Shown one piece after another: positions 18,441-56,100 of a stretch of 64,000 nucleotides of DNA; within the stretch, counting starts at the first letter, position 1; every line of letters starts with the position of its first letter. A program made the position numbers and the translations under genes. The notes under the pieces were generated by a model that worked only from the letters and a program-made list of their open reading frames with translations, was not told the DNA's origin and ran no database searches. Origin of the DNA: Echiichthys vipera (taxonomy: Eukaryota; Chordata; Actinopteri; Perciformes; Trachinidae); the NCBI GenBank assembly GCA_963691815.1, contig OY829646.1, forward strand, positions 19,844,694 through 19,908,693, read 5' to 3'.

Positions 18441-21400
18441 CGGATCTTGGACACACGGTACATCAAATCCACAACAGAAATGAGAGGGAGGACTGCCCTT
18501 GCACAGCAGTGACCGGGGTATAAATAAGACATGTTTCTGGTTGTGGAGTTGTAGAGAGAATGAGAGCAGGTGGGAAATCCAAACAAGTTATTTTAAATTG
18601 TGTGTTGGCGGAGCAGAGCAACATGACCACTCCTCCCAGACCATTCACTATAGCTTCCTCCTTCCTTGTTGGTGATGTAGGAAAACAATTTCCTCCTCCC
18701 TGGTGGTGGAAGGAATAAAATATTAATAGGCTACATCCAGCAGGAAGTCCTCAAGACAGCAGGAGAAAGCAGAAGGAAGATAACATGACGGATAAACACC
18801 AAACCACTCTGTTCACTCCAGTCGTCACCAGAGTTCACTCTTCTTCGTTTTCAAGCTCCTCTAATGTGCAAAGGTGTCAAAGGAGTTGGTTTAACCACGG
18901 CCAAGTAATGCTGCGATGACACACAGATAATGCCTGTGTACGAGAAACAAAGGTTTTGCATCAAGGAATCTTGCCGAAGCATAATCCTGCGTTAATTCAA
19001 GGGAAAGTTCAAATCAGCAACTTAATTGGGACCTGTGCACAAACCGTCAGCCGTAGAAGGCCCCATTGAAACTGCATTTCATTCATTTCTGAGGGGGAAC
19101 TTGCCAAACTTACTTACTTATCAGAATTCTTGAAAAAAAAAGTTATTTTATGGATGTTTTTAAAACCCTGAATGATCAAATTCTCATTTTTTGCAATGGA
19201 TTGATTATTGAACATGTTGATTTTTTCTGTTTTAAATGTGAAGTAACATTTTGTTCTGATTTAAAGTCCCTAGGGTACGTTGTTAATTTTTTCTATTTTT
19301 AATGCTTTTTTTTGTTTCACAAACTTTTTCCTTGTCTTTGATTAACATGACTGCATTTAATGGTTTTATTAAAAACAAGAACATCATTTTAAACATTATA
19401 GAACTTGTAGAAATAAATGTGAAAAAATGACTTAACTTTGACTTATTTAATGACTAAATTCATTATTTAATTAAAATACTACTCATGGCAAGAACTAAGA
19501 CATTTTATTGCAAAGTAAGCGTGTAACCAATGTAACACTGTTATACAGAACATTAAACCAAATTAAACATGTGCTGAATATGATATAATAAGCATTACTG
19601 CTTATGTAGTGTGTTGTATGCACACTGTATTTAATTTTTTTAACATTTCACATTCAAGCAATAGTGATCCTTTGTGACACTTGGTAACAAATGTCACTTC
19701 CTCTGATGGAAACCAATATGCTTTGTTTAAAATATCGGTCTGCAGGGTCTACACTGTATTTTTGCTTAGACTTTTCACATACAAATTTGCATGAAATATT
19801 TAGACAATGCTTGAGACTCAGAAAATACACAGTGTGATACTGTACCAGCCATCATTTATTTAACATCCTCCTAACCCCCAAATATCCCTTTACAGGAAGA
19901 TATTCTGTGTTCAGTCAACTGAAAGATGACACCATCAAATCAGTAACAAAACATTTTATTGTCCACCTCCAACCAGCCAAAGCAACTTCACAACATTCTT
20001 CTTTCAATAAATGGTGTTTTTAACTTTTAAAAACAGATGACGCAATTCCCGGCGAGGCCACCCACCCACTGAAAGTACGTACTCGTATGAAGCACATGAC
20101 AAATGATGTGCACACATTACGTAATATATATAATGGTGCAGAATGTCTACGAAACTAATAACATAACTTTGCATTTGTGTGCCGTCTTATTCATTTACAG
20201 TGACAACGTTCACACTAACGATGTGTAAATCCTGTGATGGTAGACTGTTGGTGATAGCAACATTCCCTGGAGTATTCTTTATGTCATGTAACATATTTAT
20301 AAAGCATCCTTCATGCTGTTCATGTTAAATGCACAAGTACTGTAGGGCTTTTCTTTGGTTATAAGTCTTATACAAGACTTCACAAAAATGAAAACAAGCT
20401 ATCAAACGCAGTTATATTTTATGTCAGAGCTGGGTCAATACATTTTTAGTTTATGAAAAAATTAAACTTGTTCACTTGGTTTTATGCTGCAAATTCCCCT
20501 GATAACCTGGACTGAGCAGTGAGGCTGCTGAATGTGTGATGTCTTGTTGTTGTTGTCAAATAACCTTTTAACTAATTACTATTAGATATGTCTGATTTAA
20601 TTAAAGAGTTTAATTAAAAAATAGTCTTTACTGTTTTAAATCTAAAACATAACTGCTGTTTAATCTGCGATAAACTGTCGTATGTTACTGTTGAATGAAT
20701 ACTGTATGTCACTGTACGTTGAATCTGAGGTGTTGAATCTGTGTATATTAACACTAATAGCGATGCCTCAAAAAGCCTGAAAATTTGATTCTGTGAATGC
20801 AGCCAAACTGCACGAAGTAGATAGTAACTGGAGCGCATATAAAATGAACCCTCACTTGATTATATACACACATTTACCTTCAACCCGCCAGCCAATAGCT
20901 TCACAATTTGACACATATTAAGCAGGGGGTCTGGGGGTTCTCCCCCCTGGAAAAGAGGAAAGATGCCACAATGCAGTCCAAACTTTTTAGAAGTCAAAAT
21001 AACTGTAGGCTACAGGAGCCTATGGCCTGTCAGGAAATGCTTCAACATGCACGTGACTCAACACAACCTATTACATTCTGACTTTATTCTTGAAATATTA
21101 GGCTACAACTTTTTTTCATCATTTGATTCATTCTCAAAATCTCATATTATTATTATTTTTTCTAACATTTTAAAAGCTGAAACATAGAAAGACTATTTGC
21201 CAATTGAAGCCCAGCAGAACAAATCCAGGTGAAGGACAACCCAACACGTACAGTAATTTTAAAAGATGAACATGAGTTGAAATAATGAAATCTGGATACT
21301 AAACTATACTGAGGACGAAGCCCTGGCAATCTCTATTTGACCCTCCAGTGCAACTGCTGGACCTTGTATCCTATTGAATAGAGACAATGACTGTTTAGCC

Positions 21401-22976
21401 TTTTTTTAATTTTTTTTTTTTTTTTTACAGAGAACCAACTTGAAATGCTTGCAAACATTTTTTAGCGGTGATAAATGAAGTATAGAACAGTAGATACTGA
21501 TGGAATATGTAGTGAAGAATGTAGTGTGAAGTAACATCAAGACACAAAGAGAGATTTTAATATTTAAAAAATCTACTTCAACAAAGATTAAGTATTTGGT
21601 CTCAGTTTCAAACTTCACATCAAACCAAACAAAGTTCAGTAGCAATTAAATTCACATTCATTCATCTGTAAGTAAAAAAAAACATGCTGTATTATAAGTT
21701 ATGTATGTATAGGTAATTGTATCTAGTAAGTTTTGGTTAGCCAGTTTGAAAGTGTATTAATATTTATATATGCAACCCTGTTTCTTATAAATTACACTTC
21801 AAATTAATTTTGCAGAATCTTATTTGAAGCTTTTTTTATGTGAAGGATTATGTTCAGTGGCAACATTTTTCAAGTGTAGTAAGACAAGTGCGTTGCAGGG
21901 AGGTGGTCTGGGTTGATAGACGGCGTACAAAGCATCATTGCTTGTGCTTAAAGTCACATGGTTTTGTCACTTGAGTTATTTATCCTTTGCAACTTGTTCA
22001 GATTTGTTTCTTAAAAAAACGGATGAGAACTGCATGTCACAATAACCCTGATATATCCTCCTGTTATGGCAGTGGCACAGCATTAGCATTCATCCTTTTA
22101 AATCAACATGAAGCAGACTCAGTGTCAGGTCAGCTTTTTTTCTTCATTTTCTCATCATACCAGTAAGTTGGCTGAAGATGAATAGGAAATGTATTTTGAG
22201 GCGTCAACATTTGATTGTAGAAAGAAAGTGAGCATTACACAGACAACACTTGTTTTGGTGGAAACACCATGAAGGTGGTCATAAGGGGATGTGCAGCTAA
22301 TTATTTCCATTTATAGTATATATACTTACTGTTTACTATCAGATAACAGAAATAGTGTCTGAGTCTATAATACCTTGCACTGGAGTTTTGGGAAAAAGTA
22401 GTGGTTGGATGATAGCTTCAAAAGTGGTTGTATAAAGGGCCGAGCAATGATTTAATTGGTAGCAGAAAAAAAACAATGAGCACAGGTACATAAGTAAGAA
22501 AAAGTCAGTGCTGTATATTGTGGCTGAACAAACAAATTTCATGTCATATCATTAAACCAGAAGCAAAAGTAGTTGTGCTTGTTTCTGTGTTTATCCCTGA
22601 GGCTCTCTTTGGGCACAAAGCAGCTATAAGCACTAATTGAGCTCTTTTCCCACTCATGCATTAGTACGCTGCATGTTAACACAGTAATTAATAACACCAC
22701 ACAGAGCCCTGCAAACACCTTTGTGTTGGACACATACAGTTTACAGTAAAACTCAAAAGGGAACTCTCTCAAAACTCTCCATAATCTGGTTGCTCAACAA
22801 TCCCCCCCCCCCAAAAAACCCCCCAAAAAAACAACAACATACATTTTCCTCCACAGTGGAGTGAGCAGTAGACCTGCAGTTCAAAGGCAGGACCCAACGC
22901 TGCAGTATCTGGATCGACTGGAGTGACTTAAAACTCTGGCTGAAGTCCATTCACTGTTTTTTGTTTTTAGTCTCCA
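18441..22976. other. No coding gene; probably includes the tspan15 3' UTR at its right side
   Basis: AT-rich sequence. Read on the minus strand from the tspan15 stop, AATAAA hexamers occur at 21088-21083, 19960-19955 and 19509-19504, among others. Any of these could end the transcript, and the sequence does not show which. A T-run lies at 21403-21427 and a C/A-homopolymer patch at 22801-22831. Confidence 0.4.
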
Positions 22977-48471
<25,495 letters not shown>

Positions 48472-48524
48472 CGTGTCTGGCTGATGACAGTTGACTCCAG
48501 CGGCTCCCTGCGCTGTTGACAACA

Positions 48525-48534
48525 CACTTCCGCG
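48525..48534. promoter_or_regulatory. ETS-type site in the tspan15 promoter
   Basis: cacttccgcg (CGCGGAAGTG on the transcript strand) lies about 55-65 bp upstream of the tspan15 ATG. It matches the core GGAAG ETS/GABP consensus found in CpG promoters. Function inferred. Confidence 0.4.
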
Positions 48535-48566
48535 TTGTCATCGTCACCACAACTGGGAGCGCACTT

Positions 48567-48617
48567 TGGATGGATGGATGGATGGATGGATGGATGAATG
48601 GATGAATGGATGAATGG
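48567..48617. repeat. (TGGA)n/(TGAA) microsatellite upstream of tspan15
   Basis: Tetranucleotide array with TGAA variants, about 100 bp upstream of the tspan15 ATG. It could vary promoter spacing between individuals. Confidence 0.93.
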
Positions 48618-49983
48618 GAGGTTTACGTGTTCAAAAAAAATGAAAAAATGGGGGAGGGGTTATGCCTTTATATGTTCATACTGATGTCTTTGTTCATACA
48701 TTGTTTTTTTGCCACCAAGCCACAAAATGGATCTGAATGTCCAGGGGTGTATCCAGGATTTAGGGGCGCATTGCACCTTTATTTAAAAAATAATAAAATT
48801 CAAGTCTCACTGAGATTCGGTTACAAGCCCATTATTAAGAGAGCGGTTTAGCATTAAAAAGACAGCGTACAAATATTGTGCTATAACACGTAACCGAGAC
48901 TTCCCTCCTCAAGAGCCAGTAGGCTAATCACCGTAATGTCTGTAGATTACCTTCGACTCCGGATTCAGGAATTTGTCAGAAAATCGCTCCGCTTTGTCTT
49001 TCACACAGATACAAAGTCTTGGTAAAATAGTTTTTGTCTTTACAAATTCTAAATGCTTGAATTTGATGCTTGTTGTTCTTATGCAACATTAAATTGTAGG
49101 TAACTTATCATTACTACAAACATATTACGATTTTTTGCGATTTCCTGTGTTCTAAAAAAAATGTATGGTAGAAACATAAAAGGCAAAAAGTTTTATAGCT
49201 GCTACATTAAGCATGGTTGTCTAATTTGGCAACTAAGCGAATCAAACAGGAACTCAAAACATATAACTCTGCCCCCTAGTGGTGAAGTGCAGCAAAGACA
49301 CCTCAAAGAATTGGAGACCCCTACTGTGTTGTGTAAGGACTGAATAGTCTCAAGGACAGACAGACCTCGGACTTCCTTCCACTGCTTTTGCCTTCGTTGA
49401 AGCCACACTGAACACCACAACTTAGAAATGTAAAGTTTATCTTCTATAACTGCTAAATCAATCAAAGATTTCAGAATAACCAAAAACACACAAACTAACT
49501 ACACGTGGCCATAAAAATGTGTTCTCGAGAAGATTTTAAATGACGAGACAGCCCTCAAGCTAAAAGTGTGAATATGACGATAACCCTGGACTACAAAATA
49601 TATTTTAGCGTCCTGATACACCAAAACGCCATGCAGCCACCTTTGTGGCTCTGTCTGTGGCCACCCATCGGCTTGTTTGCAGGGTGTCAGGCACCATCGG
49701 CTCTGGTCAACCCTTGTCAGCAGCCCTTCAGCCGATAAAGTGTTTGACTGTTCACTCACGTGAATCACTGTTTTCATCCGGTTAGTTTGATTACATTGTT
49801 ACAATGTCTTTTGCATTGTCTCTGATAAACAAAATATTAAATAAATAAATAAATTCAATTATATCACCTCCATCTTTCCTTTCATTGTTCCACAAAAGAC
49901 CCTTACGGTGACAGCACCAGTGCAAAGTAAAGTAAAGCAACCGTCTGTATTATCAGGTTAAATCAATCATTTGTATTCTGAGA

Positions 49984-50021
49984 ATACCATACCATACCAT
50001 ACCATACCATAACCAGACAGT
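49984..50021. repeat. (ACCAT)n pentanucleotide repeat
   Basis: About seven tandem accat units. Confidence 0.9.
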
Positions 50022-50819
50022 TCAATCAGATTCACTTTGGCATAAAAATGGTTGTCACTGTTTCTTTCAGTGATATTTCTGGACTAGGAAGACAGATGTG
50101 TTGATGATGAGCAAATGTTTATACATGTCAGTGTTCAGATGTAATCTTTGAGATGTTGTTCAGGTGCAACATTTAACAGGACACATGAAGAAGTGTGATA
50201 CGATGAAGCCATCTGTCTTTGTTTGTGCTAGTTCAGACAGGATGTGTTTCATGCCTTCCTCATTAGTGTTAGGCCATGTTAGTTCACTCAGGGGGCCGTG
50301 CGTGTTATGTACACTTACACCAGTTTGATAGAAACTTTTCATTCCTCTGCCTGCACCCTTCACCATGCCCTTCACCGGGCCCTGCTGGCCAATAAGGATT
50401 TGTGAGCATGTAAAAGTACACACATGCAGTGCGTACTGTACATACACAGCAGAGAAAAAACAGAATGAGTTCAGCTGACGTCAGCAGGCTCTACCTCTAT
50501 CCGTTCTTTTCTGTGCAAACCAAACACATAGAGTAGATTTCCCCTGAGAGGGAGGGAAAGTCACACAAAGCAGAACAGAGACAGAAAAAGAGCACAAGTG
50601 TATGGAATAACAGACAACAAAGGGATAGTTACTGTCAGTGAGAATAAAAGCAACAGAAAGCAAAGTAAAAATTTAACAATAAGACAGAGAGGCATAGAAG
50701 CAATTACAAATTGAAACCACATGTATAGCAAGCTACATGAGTGTCCTTAGTGGCACCTCATGATGATAAGTGATTAAGCTAAGTGTAGTATGTGCATTGA
50801 TGCAGTGCATGTGTTTGAA

Positions 50820-51010
50820 GAAATACCAACAACAGAAATTTCTCAGTATTTGAGGGGATACCAAGAATTTCCTCAGGTAGATGAAACAGTCTCTGCTCTG
50901 CCTTTCTCCCCACATCAGCAGTGGGCTCAAAACACAGCCCTGGGGTGCTCCGCTATTAAGGGTGAGAGAGGGAAAGGTGTGTCTGCCAACCCTCACTACC
51001 TGGGGTCCGG
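50820..51010 (-). mobile_element. LINE reverse transcriptase fragment, internally deleted
   Basis: The minus strand encodes RVGRHTFPSLTLNSGAPQGC then VLSPLL, the G-x-P-Q-G-x-x-x-S-P-L motif of reverse transcriptase. It then passes directly to FIYLRKFLVSPQILRNF, a phrase from the far C-terminal region (Y-L-R-K-x-x-V-S-P-Q-I-L). The catalytic YADD part between them is missing. Confidence 0.65.
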
Positions 51011-51639
51011 CTGTGAGGGTAAGGGTCTACACGAACAGTAAGGGTTTTAATCATTTAATCATTAATGGAGAACCATGATGTTAAACTCTGAACAGTAGTC
51101 AATGAAACATACAGTGCATCTACATCCACACACATGAAAATGTATGAATAGTCCAAGCTCCAAAATGCTCTCTCTCCCTGTTCTCAGAGTCCAAGGAGAC
51201 ACAACACCCTGCAATTGTTGCATACCACCCTTTTCGTTCTTATGCCGTATCTAATAGAAATAGAAGAGGATAGATAATGAATAGTTTATAGGCAATTTCA
51301 CGGAAAACGAGCACAGAGGTGCTTTAGGTTTTCAAGAGAGCTGGAAATTGATTTTCTTTACTTTTATTAACCAGTCTTTATGTAGCCCATCCAAGTTGCC
51401 AGCCTTCTCTTGATTCGGTTTCTATTCCACTGCTCTATTCCTCTCTCTCTTGTTTTAAATGAAGTCACTCAGCCAAATGCTGCCTTCAATTCATTTCAAC
51501 AGTTTAATTTGTCATTTTTTTCATTTAATCACTTCTCACATACAACTATCCAGAAAATCAGAGCGCAGTGCAGATCTTTTAATTTTCTACTGCTTTTAAT
51601 TCATATTCCCGTCTCGTTATCTGTATCCCCCTCTATGTG

Positions 51640-51897
51640 CAGCTCCACGCGCACAGTCGCGTGCCTGCCCGTCCAACTCGGTCACTCTCAGCAGCTTGAA
51701 ACGTAATCATCTAGTTACACATTCCAGGAGAGAGAGAAGGACTCTGCGTGTGCGTGTAGAGAGGGTAGAGATGTCTTGGAGGTGTTTTGGATGGTGTTGG
51801 TTGTCCATTACGCAGAAGGAGTTCAATTTTCTGACATTATTAACTATGGATTGGACAAACTAATGTGAAAACTGACAACCCTATCACGCATTCAGAG
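51640..51897 (+). promoter_or_regulatory. Candidate 5' non-coding exon of tacr2
   Basis: A clean donor (CAGAG|GTAAGA, GT at 51898-51899) lies upstream of tacr2. An acceptor (tttctgtcagcag) ends at 52607, 9 bp before the favoured ATG. This would make a 5' UTR exon ending at about 51897. Its 5' end is a guess, and no transcript evidence is available. Confidence 0.3.
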
Positions 51898-52616
51898 GTA
51901 AGACGCGTGAAAGTAATAACCCGACTGAGATTTTGTTTTATTTTTGTACAGAACATCTTTTACTGGTGCCGTCCAGTGCGTACATTCACTTGCGCGGCAG
52001 GCTGCGCTTACTGCATCCAAAGAAACCGTTTATTGTGTGTATGCAAATGTGCGTGATGCATGTTGGTTGAGTAATGTATTTGAATTAGTAACTGGTATTA
52101 AAACCATCTTTTCAATCAAATGGGTTGAAATAAAGTGCAGCTTTCCTTAACGCACAAGGAAATGGTTCATTAAAACTATGTGCTACTGTAAGATTAGGCT
52201 ATCAGTAGAATGTGGAACTTGCCATAATAGAGATATGATGTATGATTATTAACTAAGGCGACTGTGTTGATGCTCAGTGGGCCAAATGTTTTCACAGTAT
52301 AATTTAGCACTTGATACTATATATAATGATATACGCCTCAAACCTAAAATTTAATGATAATTCAAGGGTCAAAAACTTTAAATGAAAATTAAATATCTGC
52401 ACACCAATCAGAAGCTTATACACGAGCCGCGTGAGATTTTTTCCAAGTTAAGTTATAATGTAGGTTACTCATATCTTTGGCTGTAGCCTTTAAGAAGAAC
52501 ATGGGAAAATGGAAGATCATAGGAGGTTATATGATATACGTAAATCTCTCATCCTGCCTCATTACGCACGACGCACATACGGTTACACACACAGTTTCTG
52601 TCAGCAGGTGAAGAAT

Positions 52617-52751
52617 ATGGACGTCGAGAGTCTTATTCAGCCCACTGAACGAGACATGGAGGCCACTTCATTGCCGTTTTCTGTGACCAGCGACTGGCCG
52701 GAGGACGGAAACGAGACGATTGTGAATCAGTTCCAGCAGCCCGACTGGCAG
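52617..52751 (+). CDS. tacr2: tacr2 exon 1 (extracellular N-terminus)
   Basis: Encodes MDVESLIQPTERDMEATSLP through FQQPDWQ. Donor CAG|GTGAGA, phase 0. The frame is open back to 52509, so the start is not settled. In mammals this region is in the same exon as TM1-TM3. Confidence 0.75.
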
Positions 52752-53025
52752 GTGAGAGAATCCAGATCAGATGAAACCAGGGAGTTACATCCAGCAGAGC
52801 CTGGAAGCATTTAGAGGAAACTTTGATCAAACGAGACGGAATGAATGTAAAAGAGCACTATATAACCATAAGGCCTACTAGAAACTAAACAAATGGGGGA
52901 TTTTCTTTTTTTTAATGTTTAATTGTGTCTTTGAAAATGTAGTGTCCACGGGATGTTTGAAGAAAAAAAGCCGTCGATCTAGTGATATTAAGTGTGTCTG
53001 CCAGTAGCTAAATCTGGTATTACAA

Positions 53026-53114
<89 letters not shown>

Positions 53115-56100
53115 TAATAACAATTATAATAATGCACACAAGTGCATCTCAAAGTGCTTTACAAAATAAAGATATCAATAGCACATCACACAGGGAGCGA
53201 AACAATGCCATACAATACATTTATTGACAAATAAATATAATAAACCAAACTAAACTAAACTAAGTCTATACATGTAGTCTTATTGGGCAGAATGTTATCC
53301 ATACATTTTTCAATTGACAGTGTTTGCCCTTTGAACGGCTTACTGTAGATATTCCTCTCCTCACCACTTCCTCCTCTCTCCTCTCCTCTCCTCTTCCTCT
53401 CCTCTCCTCTCCTCTCCTCTCCTTTCCTCTCCTCTCCTCTCCTCTCCTCTCCTCTCCTCTCCTCTCCTCTCCTCTCCTCTCCTCTCCTCTTCCTCTCCTC
53501 TCCTCTCCTCTCCTCTCCTTTCCTCTCCTCTCCTCTCCTCTCCTTTCCTCTCCTCTCCTCTCCTCTCCCTCTCTCAGGTGGCTCTGTGGGCTATAGCCTA
53601 CTCCCTCATCATCCTGGTGTCCATCACTGGTAATGTCACAGTGATCTGGATTATTCTTGCTCACAGACGAATGAGGACCGTTACCAACTACTTCATCGTC
53701 AACCTGGCCTTCTCTGACGTTTCCATGGCAACTTTTAACACTCTTTTTAACTTTGTCTATGCGCTTCACAATGACTGGTACTTTGGCCTGGGCTACTGCC
53801 GATTTCAAAACTTCTTCCCCATCACGGCCATGTTTTCATCAATATACTCGATGGCTGCCATCGCAGTGGACAGGTAAGAAGCCTCAGTTGCGTAGACCAT
53901 ATTATCGTAAAGCAGCAGTAGGATTTAGTGGCATAGTGACGTGGTTGCAGATTTCAATAAACTGAATACCACTCTGCTCTCCCCTCCCTTCCAAGCATTT
54001 AGGAGAACAGACGGCTTCAGGTAACCTTGAAAAATGGTTTGTCTGTTCTTTACTGCCAATAGATCTCCCTAAACCCTACACACTGGACCTTTAAGTCTTA
54101 GTTTTACTATTTAATGTTTCTCAAAGTTGAATTATATTACAGCAAACTGGGTGGTCTCATCCAAACTGCCATTAAAATGAACCTGAGCACGTAGAAACTG
54201 TTGTGTACCAGAAACTAGACACTAATGGGAGAACTTATCTTTGTTCCTGCAACGTCCTATTGAGGCGCTGCGTTATGCACTAAAAATGGATAGATAACCA
54301 CTTACTGAAGCAGTGAACTCAGCAGTACAGAAACCAAATTGTATCAATAACCCACTTAACTGCTACATTAGTACACTCTGAAATATGTTAATGTTTCTTT
54401 CTGGTGCATTAATGTGGTTATAACATACTGGTTGACAAGTACAAAATATCCTGAAAACTACTTGTACTACCATGTATTTTCGTTGTTAGCTGGTGATACA
54501 AAATTTCATTTGTTGATTTTTCACTGACCATTTTCAGAGCTTCTTTGTCCGTCAGGGATTTGTCATTTCAGGATGAACACAAACCCTTTGTAAAATGACA
54601 GTTCATTCAGATACATGAGCCATAATTGATCATCATCAGCTACAGGAACTGTTCACCCAGTACAGATGAAAATGCTGCATGAAAGAGATATTTGTCAACA
54701 AGCAGCAGAGCTACAGATGTCATTAATGCGTATTGGAGCATGCATTTTTGGTCTGTTCTGCATCCAATAAACTCATAACTGTATGCACACTGCAATGCAG
54801 TTTTCTAGAGGATAGTGGGTCATTGGAGATTATCATTATTCCCTTATATGTGTGCATGATATTAGCTTAATGATATGTGGCTCTCTGTGGCTCAGGACAG
54901 ATGTAGCGATGAATGAACTTTATGATCAGACCAGGTGTCTAGAATTCCTCCTCATTCATTTCCAAATGGAGTCATCCGTTAATGTAACTTTATTCATTTA
55001 TTTGGTGTCACCAGCTGCAGAGAACAATCACAACCAATCACATGTAAAACAGATAAACTTTGAAAAACATTCTGCATTCATGAAACAATTCTCTCCCGCC
55101 CACAATTCAGCAACAACCCTAAAAGTTCTGCATATCTATTACAGGTCGGTAGTATTACATGTGCCAGCCAAAACAGGTTTAAGAGAGAACTGACAATGAA
55201 AATGAGACGTGAGAGTGATGTAAAAGCAAGAAAAAGACCTGAGAGTAACTAATACAGCATTCTTCTCTCTTAGGTTGTTACTTGTATCTTTTATGGTTCA
55301 TTTTTTCTGCTTATAGGGTTCACTTATGATTTCACCTTTTCTTTTCATTTATTTTTCATTTATGCTCTACTAACAATGAATGAATTGCATCTTTAATGCA
55401 AATAATGTATGTAAGATCACACAAGTGGGCATTTTAAATTCAGGCTGTCAGTCCTGGTAATTCAAATGAATGATTTATAGTCAGAGATCAATTATTATTG
55501 TGCTAATATTGAGAAACAACTATACATTGCATAAGATCTGTGATTTATTAGCATGGCCACCATGATTATGTGTATATATACTGCATTCAAATAAGTCTTC
55601 CCTACAGCTGTTTCGTTATTCAGTTGCTTGCTCTTGAGAATGAATTCACTTGGTTTAGGATTCCACAAAATCATTATGACATGTTGCCAGAAGATACATT
55701 TTGAGTTTGATGATACATGAGAACCCCAACCCTGTATCAATGTGTCAATGTAGTCTCTGGCACACAGGGACACAGGGAGGAATAAAATATTGAGATTTTA
55801 TAACCTTGGCAGATGGACATAAAAGATGGAGACAAATAAACAGAGAGCCAGTTAACACATCAAATGCAAGTTTATTCATGATCAAGCCTCTGCCTCTCGG
55901 CTATATGACCCTCAGACCACAATACCGTTAAAAAAATTACATATCACACAAAATATGAAGCATTTTTTTTGCAGTGTGGTATCTCTCTGTAGTGGAGACG
56001 TCTCTTTCATAAAACTGATCACCTCCACTAAAGCACATATCAAGTCAACGCAATCAGTGAAGTCAATTTATTAACCTTTCACTAAGTCAGTAAAAGCGTT

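Larger units (their letters stand above)
48618..51640. other. Intergenic DNA between divergent tspan15 and tacr2
   Basis: Contains the (ATACC)n repeat and a LINE fragment. The phrase gccccctagtggtg at about 49270 is a frequent fish repeat word. No gene recognised. Confidence 0.45.

Noticed and set aside
53266..53808. 180-codon minus-strand frame rich in Glu-Arg-Arg-Gly
   Set aside because: Antisense translation of the TCCTC repeat plus tacr2 exon 2.
53578..53877. tacr2 starting at TM1 with a GTG codon
   Set aside because: The GTG follows a consensus acceptor and exon 1 supplies a normal N-terminus with a sequon, so it is an internal exon, not a start.
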